64,000 nucleotides of DNA, from NCBI GenBank assembly GCA_026122225.1, contig JANEZZ010001491.1:558001-622000 (forward strand), read 5' to 3'. The DNA comes from Heloderma charlesbogerti. Its lineage: Eukaryota > Chordata > Lepidosauria > Squamata > Helodermatidae. Both the position numbers and the translations under genes were made by a program. Below are positions 32,600-42,124 of the stretch, piece by piece (position 1 is the stretch's first letter; each line of letters opens with the position of its first letter). The notes beneath the pieces were generated by a model that saw only the letters and a list, made by a program, of their open reading frames with translations, was not told the DNA's origin and made no database searches.

Positions 32600-33289
32600 A
32601 AGTCAGTGTGCAAGTATCGTTTACTGGCCACAGTGGAAGTACCACTCCTTAGCCTATAAAGCGGGGTGGGCGTGGGGGGGGGAGCTCATAGCAAAAAGTC
32701 AGCTTTAGAGGTGTGCAAAGGTGTTCAAAATGCTCATGTGTGCTAATAAGGTGCACCAGTACGCACACGAAAGTACATGTTCAATGCTTTCATTAATTTC
32801 TACCTAATTCCAAACTCTACAGGACGCTTCACTGCTGTGGCCTGGATTATGTTTCTTGTGAAATACCTTTGTGAATGTGTACATGGATGAACCTAAATGA
32901 AACTGAAGTTCTCATTTTAGGAAATACCCAGAAAGAAAACAGGAACTGTTAAGACTTGGTAGGCCTAGTGGAGAGAGGTATATTTCTCTTCAACATTAGC
33001 CTGAAACAGGATTACCATTTTAACTGTTGTGAGTTCAATGGTTCTGTGAGTTGACTGATTGGATCCCATCCCACCTAGCTGCTGTGTAATCCTCTGGTAA
33101 TCCTGTTCCAGGCTAGTGTGGAAGAGAAATATACCTCTTATAAACATCAGGACCTGACACAGACACTTAAGGAGAGATGCAGAATGCTTAGAGGTATCTC
33201 AAATAATTTGGACTCCTTTTCAGTATTGCAGAGGGATTGGGGCATGGCTCTCTCTGCTCATACAGCACACCAACCATGCCAGAAGGAAC
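32121..33289. other. No gene seen; (CA)n
   Basis: A (CA)17 run lies at 32564-32597. TATATTTCTCTTC with CCTGAAACAGGATTACC at 32980-33019 is repeated in inverse at 33080-33136 (GGTAATCCTGTTCCAGGC, GAAGAGAAATATA), a roughly 155-bp fold-back. Confidence 0.6.
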
Positions 33290-33362
33290 AATCCTAGGTA
33301 TGTCTACCAAGAAGTAAGTCCCATTGAATTCAATGGTGCTTACTCCCAGGTATGTTGGTACA
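33290..33362. repeat. 'AAGTAAGTCCCATTGAATTCAATGG' MITE copy
   Basis: ACAATCCTAGGTATGTCTAC, AGTAAGTCCCATTGAATTCA and GCTTACTCCCAGGTATGT form the typical short fold-back. Other copies are at 52318-52410, 55945-56037 and 57770-57862. Confidence 0.7.
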
Positions 33363-33506
33363 GGTTTGCAGCCTTAATCCATTAAGCTTCTGGCTTGCTG
33401 GACACCCTTATGAACATCAGCATCCTGTAAGAATACCACCAATTAAGACTATACATACAGGAACATATCATTCCGAACCATATCAGATAAATTGCTACCC
33501 TGCAGC

Positions 33507-33641
33507 ACTGACGGGGAACTTTCCAGATGTTTTGGACTACAATCCCCACCACTCCTGACCATTGGCTATGCTGGCTGGGGCTGATGGGAGTTGTAGTCCA
33601 GAACATCTGGAGGGTGCCAAGTTGTGGAAGGCTGCTGTAAA
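33507..33641. mobile_element. Palindromic hAT MITE
   Basis: TTCCAGATGTTTTGGACTAC pairs with GTAGTCCAGAACATCTGGAG, and the ends resemble 10604-10737. A clean target-site duplication was not seen. Confidence 0.7.
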
Positions 33642-33729
33642 ATGTCCATATATAGTGTGGTTAGGATAAAGCCATACTGGGGCTCGAAGCACTGGTCTAT
33701 TGAGCACCTCTTATCCCCTCAAAAGCTGC

Positions 33730-34288
33730 TGTCAAGAGGCGCCCTAGAGGCCTCTTTCAGTAGACTCCAATAGCCAACTCAAGACACAGGTGAAAGGTTT
33801 CTTTTCAAGGCTTTAATCCTTTTACAACTTAATGACCCTTTCAGATGCTAATCACCAGTGACTAAGCAAGGAACAGCAGAGTGGCCTATGTGCCAAGTAC
33901 GCAGTTGATTCCCATTTAAAGGAGAGTCACTTGAAGACCCTGAATTTATGGGCTAGGGAGAGATCCTTCCCTCTTTCCCTTGGGTCCACGGGAGGCGGCC
34001 GTTGCTTGCGTGCCAAACGGGTGCTACGCCTCCTTTCCGCACCCTCCATCGCTCGTCGCTCCCTGCGTCTGCGTGGAGCATCTAGCAAGCCCCCCTCCCG
34101 CACTTCCTCACTGCCAGGATCCTCTCTATCTCACTGCCTCACTCTCTATCTCAGGAATGCCGGCAGGAGGAATCTCCTCCAGCTGCTGTGCCTGTGAGGG
34201 ATGAGCTGGCTCCTCTCCTACGGATTGCTGATCCTCCTCAGAATCAGAACTGCTCTGGGGTTCTATCGGCTCAGTTTCCACCCTGATA
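33730..34288 (-). repeat. 3' LTR of the chromovirus
   Basis: On the minus strand it starts TATCAGGGTGG (first CA complement mutated from TGTCAGGG) and ends GGCGCCTCTTGACA. Relative to the 5' LTR it has two extra stretches of roughly 10-20 bp and, by eye, about 35 substitutions, many of them C/T or G/A. An ATTAAAGCC word could serve as the polyadenylation signal. The last part of pol is encoded within it. Confidence 0.9.
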
Positions 34289-35919
34289 TCATCCCCGCTC
34301 CCATGAGGCCCCCCCTTGTGCTCTTCCCCTGGGGCCCTGGGTTTGTGAGGGTACAGCTGGTGGAAACGCCTCAGCAGCAATGGAGCATGCACATTTTCTG
34401 TGGGTTCCCAGGTTTGCTCATCTGGCCCGTACCCCTTCCAGTCCACTAGATATTGCAGGTGGCCGTGAGAAAGGTGGGAGTCCAGAATCTCCGCGACCTC
34501 AAACTCTTCCCTCTCCACCAGCACTGGCGGCGGGGGGGAACCAACCGAGCAATGAGGGTCACCAGAAACCAGGGGGGACAGCAAGGACCGATGAAAAACA
34601 GGATGGATCTTCATAGAGGGCGGGAGAGCCAGGCGAAAAGCAACCGGGTTAATCTGGGCCGTAATCTGGAAAGACCCTGTGTGGCGAGGCGCGAGCTTCC
34701 TTGCGGGTGAGTGAGAGGGGAGGTATTGGGTGGACAACCAAACCCAGTCCCCCAGTTGCAGAGACAGACCCAGCTGGCACTGCCGGTCTGCAGAGGCTGT
34801 CTTGGCTTGTTCGAGGGAGTCCCGTAAGAGGTGGTGTACCGCTCACAACTCCTCTAAAAAGTCATGGGCCACTGGCACCGAAGAGGGAGCTAAGGTGGAT
34901 GGGGAAGCCCTGGGGTGGTAACCAAAACTGGCAAAAAATGGAGTTTGGCGGATGGAAGCATGGCAGGCATTGTTATAAGCAAATTCTGTGAGAGGCAGCA
35001 AGGAAAACCAGTCATCTTGCTGGTAATTGACATAACAGCGCAAATATTACTCCAGAGTCGCATTGGTGCACTCGGTCTGACCATCCGTCTGTGGATGGTG
35101 GGCGGAGGAAAGATGGAGCGTCACATGGAGAAGCCCAAGTAGCTCCCTCCAGAAATAGGCAGTGAATTGGGGGCCCCTATCCAAACTGAGACCCTTGGGC
35201 CATCCGTGGAGCCAGAAAACATGCACCAAAAACAGCTCTGCCGTCTCCCTGGCTGTGGGCAACCCAGAGCAGGGGATGAAATGGGCCATCTTAGAAAACA
35301 AATCCACCACCACCAGAATGGTGGTCTTACCGTGTGAGGGAGGCAATTCAGTGATGAAGTCAAGGGAGAGCAGTTTCCAAGGTCCTGAGGGGGTAGGCAG
35401 GGGGTGAAGCAAGCGTGTGGGCTTGCCTGAGGGGGCCTTCTCCCACTGGCAGGTTGGGCAGGAGGCGACATAGGTCTTGACATCCTGACACACAGGAGGC
35501 CACCAAAAATCCCGCATCATTCCGTGCAGGGTCTTGGTGAAGCCAAAATGCCCAGCGGTGGGGGAGTCGTGGCACTGATGGAGGACCTTCTCACGGAGGG
35601 GTCTAGAAGGCACATAGACCTGACCAGAATGGTAAAGCAGGCCACCTCTCAAAGAGAAAGGGGTAGAGGGGGGGCAGAGGCTAGCCCCAATTCCTCCACT
35701 TTTGTGCGAACAAAAACATCCTGAGCCTGTGCAGAGTGAAGGAGCTCCTCCCAAGAGTGAGGCACCACAGCTGTTGCTAGGCTCTGGGGGGGAAGAATCA
35801 GAGGGGGGGGGATTTCCCTCACCCCCTGGCTGGGGGTCTGGCTTACGAGAAAGAGCATCTGCTTGTAGGTTGTCAGAGGCCTTCACATGGCAAATCTTAA
35901 GGTGGAAATCTTGGCTCAC
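34126..35919 (-). pseudogene. Chromovirus pol: RNase H end, integrase and chromodomain, with two stops
   Basis: One minus-strand frame runs from the RNase H C-terminus (DALSRK near 35850) through integrase to a chromodomain and into the LTR. Integrase inserts the cDNA and the chromodomain directs it to modified chromatin. Visible are the HHCC finger (HDSPTAGHFG, then CPTCQ, about 35450-35570) and the catalytic triad: Asp in LDFITELP (about 35358), Asp in LSLDRGPQF (about 35180), and Glu in HHPQTDGQTE (about 35080). The chromodomain (34349-34506) has [10 protein letters not shown], a YLVDWKGY core and RRFHQLYP. In-frame stops occur at 35047-35049 (TAA) and 34843-34845 (TGA); each is one substitution from a sense codon. 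Downstream is a Ser/Glu-rich tail within the 3' LTR. Upstream it is joined to RT by a deletion. It cannot yield a complete Pol. Confidence 0.9.
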
Positions 35920-36603
35920 CCCAGGCGCTCCAGCATCTCAGGATCATCATCGGGGGAAGGGGTACTTGTCAGGGATTGAAACCAAATTGAGGGCTCTATA
36001 GTTGTGCACCGGGCGGAGTTCTCCAGATTTCTTGGCCACAAAGATGGTAGGGGCACAGGTGGGGGAGGAGGAAGGGCGAATGAAGCCACGTTTGAGGTTT
36101 GTGTCCAAGAACTCTCGCAGAGCTCGAAGTTCCGGCTCTGACATCGAATACAGTCATCCAGTGGGGATGGTCGCCCCCGGAATGAGGTTAATGGCACAGT
36201 CAAATGGGTGGTGGTGTGGGAGCTGGTCGGCCTCCTTCTTGTCAAAAACATCCCCAAAAGCTGCATACTTCTCTGGGAGGATCATGGTAGCTGAAGAACT
36301 GCCAGAAGCAGATGATGAGGGGGAGGAAAGGGTTAAGGCCTGGGCTGGGACTAGCGCCTCAATCGGGAGGCAATGCTCCTGGCAGTAGGGAGATGCAAAC
36401 TCCACTTGCTGAAGCTCCCAAGAAATCTGAGGATTATGCTTAGAGAGCCAGGAAACACCCAGCACGATTGGGTATTGGGGAACCTTGGCCAAGTGAAACT
36501 GAATCTGCTCAACGTAGGACTGGACGCACAGAGTGAGCTGAGCTGTAATCCATGTCACCACGCCCGAAGAAAGAGGATGCCCATCGATGGACTCCACTGC
36601 CAA
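35916..36603 (-). pseudogene. Chromovirus protease C-terminus and RT N-terminus, truncated
   Basis: The minus-strand frame opens inside the protease, after its active site. It shows IDGHPL, PIVLGVSWLSKHNP (the usual ILG..WL flap region) and a Ser-rich spacer. It then shows the RT start: GATIPTG, stop, SEPELRALREF, FVAKKSGELRPVHNYRALN and IPDKYPFP. The stop at 36154-36156 is TGA where CGA is expected, a typical CpG decay. After KYPFP a small frameshift precedes MLERL, and the sequence then jumps to the end of RNase H. The RT palm with its YxDD catalytic site and nearly all of RNase H are missing. The protease Asp-Ser/Thr-Gly site was lost with the hAT-associated deletion upstream. Confidence 0.85.
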
Positions 36604-36669
36604 GGGGGCAGGAAGAGGCAGGTAGGGATGGACAAAAGTCCCTCACCTTACCCCGCAGCTTGCTTCGCG

Positions 36670-36866
36670 GTGGGGGGGAGGCGCTCCATCCCTCCCCCTG
36701 AAATTCTGGGCGGGGTGGGAGGCGCCCCATCCCTCTCCGCCAAAATTCTGGCCGGGGGGAGGCGCCCCGTCCCTCCGGCTGAAATTCTGGCCGGGGGGAG
36801 GCGCCCCGTCCCTCCGGCTGAAATTCTGGCTGGGGGGGAGGCGCCCCGTCCCTCCGGCCGCGAATC
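36670..36866. repeat. About 40-bp GC-rich tandem repeat, about five units
   Basis: GGGGGAGGCGCCCCGTCCCT with CCGGCTGAAATTCTGG recurs about every 40 bp within the left part of the hAT. The two middle units are nearly identical. Open frames here, giving Arg/Gly/Pro-rich repeats, are by-products. Confidence 0.85.
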
Positions 36867-36926
36867 TCATCTCCTGCCAGGACACAAATGGCGGCAGCCA
36901 TAGCCGCCGCCGTTTGCATCCCTGCA

Positions 36927-37343
36927 GTCAGCCGTGATAGGCTACGTAAATCCTTACGTAGCCTATCACAGCTGACTTTGGGGGGGAAAAAAAAGCGCGT
37001 ATGCAAATGGTGGTGCCCATGGGCGCCGCCATTTACATTCCTTATTTGGGCACGTGTAGTCTACGTAAACATTTACGTAGACTACGGCGAAAATAAGGGC
37101 AACGCTATTTGTGTTGCCCTTATTTTCGCCGTAGTCTACGTAAATCTTTACATAGACTAGACGTGCCAAAATAAGGAACGCAAATGGCGGCGCCCATGGG
37201 CCGCTGCCATTTGCGTATGCACTTTTTTTTTCCCCCCAAAGTCAGCCATGATAGGCTACGTGATGATTTACGTAGACTATCACGGCTGACTTTGGAAATC
37301 TAGCCATGATAGGCTACGTTAATCGCCACGTAGCCTATCACGG
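36927..37343. repeat. Nested TACGTAAA hairpin array, second copy
   Basis: A hairpin with 23-bp arms (one mismatch) at 36927-36976 (GTCAGCCGTGATAGGCTACG..) is followed by a compound palindrome of about 220 bp (36998-37220), centred on GGGCAACGCTATTTGTGTTGCCC. It contains two TAGTCTACGTAAA hairpins and two GCAAATGG hairpins. Two further TGATAGGCTACG hairpins lie at 37241-37290 and 37302-37342. Confidence 0.88.
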
Positions 37344-37533
37344 GGTCTTTTTTTTTTTTTTACTTTTTGTTTCACGGCCGGGGAGACGGGGCGCTTCTCC
37401 CCGGCCTGAATTTCAGCCGGGCAAGGCGGGAAGCCTCCCCCCGTTCGCCTGAACTTCGGGGGGGAAAGTGAAGCACCTCCCCCCCACTGCGAAGCCAAGC
37501 TGCGAAAAGGTAAGTGACTTTCGTACATCCCTA

Positions 37534-37829
37534 CCCGAAAGTAGGTTAATGATGAATCCCACATGAACCTGTTCAATCAGGAAATCCTCAGGTCGAAGGT
37601 GCATGTACAGCTCCGATTGGGCCCGGAAAATCTGAAAAAGTCCTTTCTCCCCAGAAAACTTATCTGGCAAAGCCACTGGGCACTTGCGGCAGGGTGGAAT
37701 CGGAGGTGGTGGGGGTTGAACCGCAGCTTGCAGATTCTGTACTGCAGTCGTCAGTTGAGCCACTTGATCACGGAGAATCTGGTTCTCTTGTGCCAAAGCT
37801 TGCACTGCCGGATCCCTGGCACCCTCCAT
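37534..37829 (-). pseudogene. Chromovirus gag N-terminus, truncated
   Basis: From ATG at 37829 the minus strand encodes about 98 codons. An N-terminal coiled-coil-like stretch (VQALAQENQILRDQVAQLTT) and a proline run are followed by PDKFSGEKG and SELYMHLRPEDF..VGFIINLLSG, the start of the Ty3/gypsy capsid domain. Gag packages element RNA. The frame enters the hAT end at 37533, so most of the capsid and the CCHC nucleocapsid knuckle are absent. A pyrimidine-rich leader separates it from the 5' LTR. Confidence 0.8.
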
Positions 37830-37876
37830 TCGGCAGTAGGAGAAGAGAGAGAGAGAAAGAGGAACGGGTATCAAGC

Positions 37877-38402
37877 TGTCAAGAGGCGCCCTAGCAGCCT
37901 CTTTCTGTAGACTCCAATAGCCAACTCAAGACACAGATGAAAGGATTCTTTTCAAGGCTTTAATCCTTTTACAACTTAATGACTCTTTCAGATGCTAATC
38001 ACCTGCGACTAAGCAAGGAACAGCAGAGTGGCCTATGCACCGAGTAGGCAGTTGATTCCCATCTGAAGGAGAGTCACTTGAAGACCCTGAACTTATGGGC
38101 TAGGGAGAGATCCTTGGGTCCACGGGAGGCGGCCGTTGCTTGCGCGCCAAACAGGCGCTATGCCTCCTTTCCACGCCCTCCATTGCTCGTCGCTCCCTGC
38201 GTCTGTGTCAAGCGTCTAGCAAGCCCCCTCCCGCACTTCCTCACTGCCAGGATCACTCTCTATCTCAGGAATGCTGGCAGGAGGAATCTCTGCCAGCTGC
38301 TGTGCCTGTGATGGATGAGCTGGCTCCTCTCCCACGGGTTGCTGATCCTCCTCAGAATCAGAACTGCTCTGGGGTTCTATCGGCTCAGTTTCCACCCTGA
38401 CA
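37877..38402 (-). repeat. 5' LTR of the chromovirus
   Basis: On the minus strand it runs from TGTCAGGGTGG to GGCGCCTCTTGACA, a proper TG..CA LTR. It is about 30 bp shorter than the 3' LTR. Its U3 part still encodes the Ser/Glu-rich pol C-terminus ([10 protein letters not shown]), because pol overlaps the LTR. Confidence 0.9.
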
Positions 38403-38657
38403 GCTATGTACATGGCCCTGCAGCCACTGAACTCCATTCCCCAGCTTCCAAAGCCCCTGTGTACTAACGCAGGGATTAGGGCCAGAGCAGGAACATGAGA
38501 TATCCAATGGAGGAGAAGATGGGCCTCCAAGAGCTATGGTGCTATGTTGCCTGTGGCAAACAAAATGGCACACATTTTCAGCTCCAGTATGTTTTATGCA
38601 GGAAATTAAATTAGTAATTTGGTTGGAAGCTGCTCTCTTAGCAACTTTTCACCAAGT

Positions 38658-38783
38658 TAGGCTGAATCTACAGATAGCAGTTATACCGTTATCATAGCGT
38701 TATCATAACTATTGGTGCCCATTGGTGTCATGTGTACCAAGACTTATGATAACGGTATACCTGCTATGTGTAGAGTCAGCCTA
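38658..38783. mobile_element. TA-flanked palindromic MITE
   Basis: GGCTGAATCTACAGATAGCAG and its inverse CTGCTATGTGTAGAGTCAGCC are bounded by TA. ATACCGTTATCAT / ATGATAACGGTAT forms inner arms. Mariner-like by the TA target. Confidence 0.65.
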
Positions 38784-38989
38784 TGAGTTAGTTCTGATAC
38801 TGAGACGTCCATCTTCAAATGCATTTTTATATCCAATTGACAAAACTCCAATAGATGCCATGACATTGCTTCCATCTTCCCCTCCCCACCTTTTCTTTTT
38901 ATTAGTTTTAAAATAGAAATACAGTCCAACTACACTGGGAATAATGTTTCAGCTGTTGGTTCTATTTTTGCTGGTTAAGATTTTTGTTT

Positions 38990-39110
38990 GTTGTTTGTTT
39001 ATTTGAAGCATTTATATTCCACTCTTCAGCCAGAAAGGCACCCAGAGCAGCTTACAGATCATTAGAAACAAGTGAGTCCCTCCATTCAGGCTTACAGTTT
39101 AACAAGACAT
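38990..39110 (-). repeat. Antisense LINE/SINE 3' tail fragment
   Basis: TTTATTTGAAGCATTTATAT followed by TTCAGCCAGAAAGGCACCCAGAGCAGCTTACA is the complement of a SINE/LINE tail related to 55505-55765. Confidence 0.5.
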
Positions 39111-39327
39111 GATACAAAAGGAAAAAGGGATGGGGAGGGGAAAAGAAAAATTTCTGGCACCAACATTCTGCTTTTTTTCACCTAATAGCTCCAATCTCCA
39201 CTGCAAATGAAAGATGTCACTACCACGATCTTCTGAGGGAAAGTATTGCTACAGCAGCAGGAAACCTCCCAGTGTATTTGGCTATGTCCAGGGAAATACT
39301 TTGCAGTCTCCAAGCTGACGATGGTCC

Positions 39328-39819
39328 CAGGGCCAGCCCTACCATGACATGGACTGATGCGCCTGCATCAGGTGGTAGAGCAAGAGGAGCAGCGCCACTC
39401 CCCACCCCTGCCAGGAGGGCCCAGTGATGTGCTCCGGAGAGCCCCACCAGCCATTCTCCTACTGCGGCATTTGCTGCAGCAAGAGAGCAGATGGCAGGGC
39501 TCTCTGGAGCAGCTGCATGCCCTCCCATCACAATCCTCTCATTGCACACACCACCACCACCAGCCCCGCTCACTGCAGCTGTGGCTGGGCCCTATCAGAT
39601 ATCGGCTGAACTCTTCCCAGAGTGAGCTCGAATTCTCATAAGATCTGCCCAAACTCTTGCAAGAGCGAGATCTTATGAGAGTTCGAGCAAGCTCTCAGGA
39701 CATAGGCGAGCTCTTGTGAGACCCCCGCAACCTAGAAGGGTTGGGAGGCAGAGGCGGAAAGGGATGTGAGGTGGCGCGTGTCCTCGCTTCAGGAGGCAAG
39801 ATAAGTTGGGCCAGGGCTG
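39328..39819. mobile_element. Non-autonomous hAT with perfect 8-bp TSD
   Basis: It starts CAGGGCCAGCCCTACCATGA and ends GGGCCAGGGCTG. GATGGTCC flanks both sides exactly (39320-39327 and 39820-39827). AACTCTTGCAAGAGCGAGATCTTATGAGAGTT and an opposing AGCTCGAATTCTCATAAGAT form inner hairpins near 39620-39690. Same terminal family as 22729-23242. Confidence 0.85.
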
Positions 39820-40288
39820 GATGGTCCCCTGCCCACACTCCCCTTTTCTTGTAAAAAACAGGCCAACCCACTGCAGCTTTAGATATGAACAGGGCAGATG
39901 TGTGAATACAGCTGTAATACATACAGCTGCACCATCATGTCTGGTTTGTCCCTCTACTCTGTAAAGAACTGGGTAGCCCTCAGAAACATGGCGCCTGACC
40001 AGATTCATGCGGTATTTAACATAGACTCCATCAGAGTTGGCCTTTAAGTGTATGACACATGAGAAACTGTGAACTGACTACAAGTTGCTTTTATGAACCT
40101 TCATCTCGTTCCTTTTCATTTGTGAACAAGTTTGACTAACTGGCTGTATGTCTTCATCACTGCAATGTGGACCATCCTCTTCACCTGTCTGGTTGGGCTG
40201 CAAAGCTACTTTTCCTAGGGTTGCCTGCAACGTGTACTTTTCATAACATAGAACAAAAAACAGGGCTACAGTTGTAGAGAACCAAATT

Positions 40289-40397
40289 GTTGTTCAGTCG
40301 TTAAGTCGTGTCTGATTCTTCATGACCCCATGGACCATAGCATGCCAGGCCTTCCTGTCCTCCATTCTCTCCCAGAGTGCGCTCAAATTCATATTCA
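40289..40397 (-). mobile_element. BovB 3' fragment with 14-bp TSD
   Basis: Antisense TTGTTCAGTCGTTAAGTCGTG to TCAAATTCATATTC matches the BovB 3' end. TAGAGAACCAAATT at 40275-40288 and 40398-40411 is an exact target-site duplication, so this is a complete, severely 5'-truncated insertion. Confidence 0.88.
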
Positions 40398-40411
40398 TAG
40401 AGAACCAAATT

Positions 40412-41223
40412 ATAGAACTGCAAATAGCACACAACTGAAAACTGGTCTAGGTATACTAATCAAATAATATAATAATAGAAACACACTTACAATCGTTTAT
40501 AATATTTGATGACTTATCTTTTAGTGAAAATAATTAGTGCTTAAACAGAGATAATATAAATGTGAAAAAAACAATGTAAATGTAATATTATACATGTAAT
40601 AGTAGAAAAATTGAACATCTATATCAAAAAGTATATTCATCAGTGTCTTTCTAAAAATCTTTTTCCAGGAATCTTTTCTGAAGGTCTTTACAGGAACCCA
40701 GTGTGACCCTTTTTCGCATATAAATAGCTTCTTCAGATTGAAAAAAACTGTAAAGATATTGCAGATATAAAGTCTGAATAATTTTTAAAAAATGAATATG
40801 CCGATATTAGTTATAAATCATTATTGTAATTACACATATATGAAAGCATTGTTTCAAATGAGCACTGAACTTATTTTTTAAGAATTGTTACAGTAACATT
40901 TTCAAAGACATTTTCAAAAACGGGGGGCTACAATTTACAAACAATGAAGTACTTAAACTCACTGCCTCAGATGCAATAAAAACACTGTGGTGAGGATGCA
41001 AAATGAAAACTTTTTTAATGAGGTAGGCTGCTTTATCTGTTGGCACTGATTCCATTTTGTCTTGTACAGAATCACAGAGCTAAAAAAGAAGAAAACTTAA
41101 GCAATATAATATTGGTGTGTTACCGATAAAAATTAGAATGAGACAAAAAACAAACATACGAACCTCAAAACACAGGCTGATAATTGTGCATGCTCTACTG
41201 GCAGTAAGTAGAGCACTATGTCA
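40412..41223. other. No gene seen; AT-rich
   Basis: AT-rich sequence with no recognised repeat or exon. It may be old LINE or unique sequence. Confidence 0.4.
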
Positions 41224-41231
41224 CTAGTGAC

Positions 41232-41559
41232 TAGGGAGGGGGGAGAAATTCATCCGGTTCACACTTTAATGCACATGTACCTAATTTCGCATTTTTGGAC
41301 CAATATGCGGACTGAAACACAGTTATCCTTCAAAATTCACACTTCTCTGAATTTTGCAGTGGAGTTCTCCAATCAAAAGTGCATTCAAAAATTAGTGAAT
41401 TTAGTGAATTGCATACAATCATGCATGTGTCAGGAGAAATGTGCACAAACATTGTAACGAATTTTCATGCAGACATTTTTAAAAAATGAAGTTTAGGATG
41501 AACCAAACTTACAAGTGGAAAAAAATGAGAAACCAAAATTGAAGATTCGTCCATCTCTA
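41232..41559. mobile_element. Non-autonomous hAT (TAGRGATGGACGAA family)
   Basis: The right end, read in reverse, is TAGAGATGGACGAATCTTCA; the left end is TAGGGAGGGGGGAGAAATTC. The flanks CTAGTGAC and TTAGTGAC match at seven of eight bases. The interior is AT-rich with AATTTTGCAGTGGAG and GTGCATTC words. Confidence 0.75.
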
Positions 41560-41567
41560 TTAGTGAC

Positions 41568-42124
41568 ATTCTTATCTGCTACATGACCAAGTTTCCAGAT
41601 CATCAACTGAGGGTTCCCCCCACCCCTCTAAGCTTACCAATGTACCCATAAAGACCCTGCCAGGTTTTTGTCTGGATAGGAGTGAATACAGGAAGCTATC
41701 CAGCCAGGGGACTATATTATTTACTTTATCTTTGCCACTCTTTCCACTCTTGTTTTAACAACTGATAGTTCAGTACAGAAACAGATTCTGACACATTTCC
41801 ATTTGGGGGCATGCATATATTAGGCGTTGGCCACTGGGCCAACCCTAACCCCCAGACATATGCCATTAGCTCCCTAGTTGACAAGACAGAAGCCAATATT
41901 TTGTGCAAGATGTGCCATCTGCAGCAATGGAAAGGGGTTTAGCCCACCCACGCCACTCCCTCCTCAAAGTAGTCCTCGAGCAAAACCAGTTCCTGATCAG
42001 ATGTCTATATTCTTTTCTACATCATTGAGAAAAGGGAGCATCCCTTTCTCTTCTTTTTTTCTCATGCATTGGCTATGCTGATGGGAGTGACAATCCACAA
42101 ATTGCCCACCCCTGCCTTAGGGTG
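41568..42124. other. No gene seen; hAT end fragment
   Basis: 42064-42112 (GCATTGGCTATGCTGATGGG, then AATTGCCCACCCCTG) is the right end of a hAT MITE without a left end. The remainder is unrecognised. Confidence 0.5.

Larger units (their letters stand above)
36623..37533. mobile_element. Palindrome-rich hAT inserted in the chromovirus, no TSD
   Basis: TAGGGATGGACAAAAGTCCC at the left and TAGGGATGTACGAAAGTCAC (complement of the right end at 37533) are inverted termini extending about 50 bp, through CGCAGCTTG..CTTCGC. The interior matches the 29004-29874 element: GC-rich tandem repeats, then nested TACGTAAA hairpins. The flanks GAGGCAGG and CCCGAAAG do not match, and gag and protease sequence that should lie at the joint is missing. 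The insertion site therefore carries a deletion. Confidence 0.85.
33730..38402 (-). mobile_element. Ty3/gypsy chromovirus LTR retrotransposon, defective
   Basis: Two LTRs (33730-34288 and 37877-38402) bracket, on the minus strand, a gag N-terminus, protease and RT remnants, integrase and a chromodomain. This domain order defines a vertebrate chromovirus. Breaks: a hAT insertion with loss of most of gag and the protease active site (36623-37533), a deletion joining the RT N-terminus to the RNase H end near 35915, and nonsense codons at 36154, 35047 and 34843. A purine-rich GGGAGCGGGGATGA sits just upstream of the 3' LTR. No TGG-type primer-binding site follows the 5' LTR. The flanks GCTGC and GCTAT agree at three of five bases. 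Confidence 0.92.

Noticed and set aside
36509..37006. 165-codon Pro/Gly/Arg-rich minus-strand frame
   Set aside because: It runs through the GC-rich tandem repeat and hairpins of the hAT and has no domain or codon signature.
37876..38402. Separate upstream chromovirus fragment (pol C-terminus) in tandem with the main element
   Set aside because: The coding segment lies inside the 5' LTR itself, mirrored in the 3' LTR, so no second element is needed.
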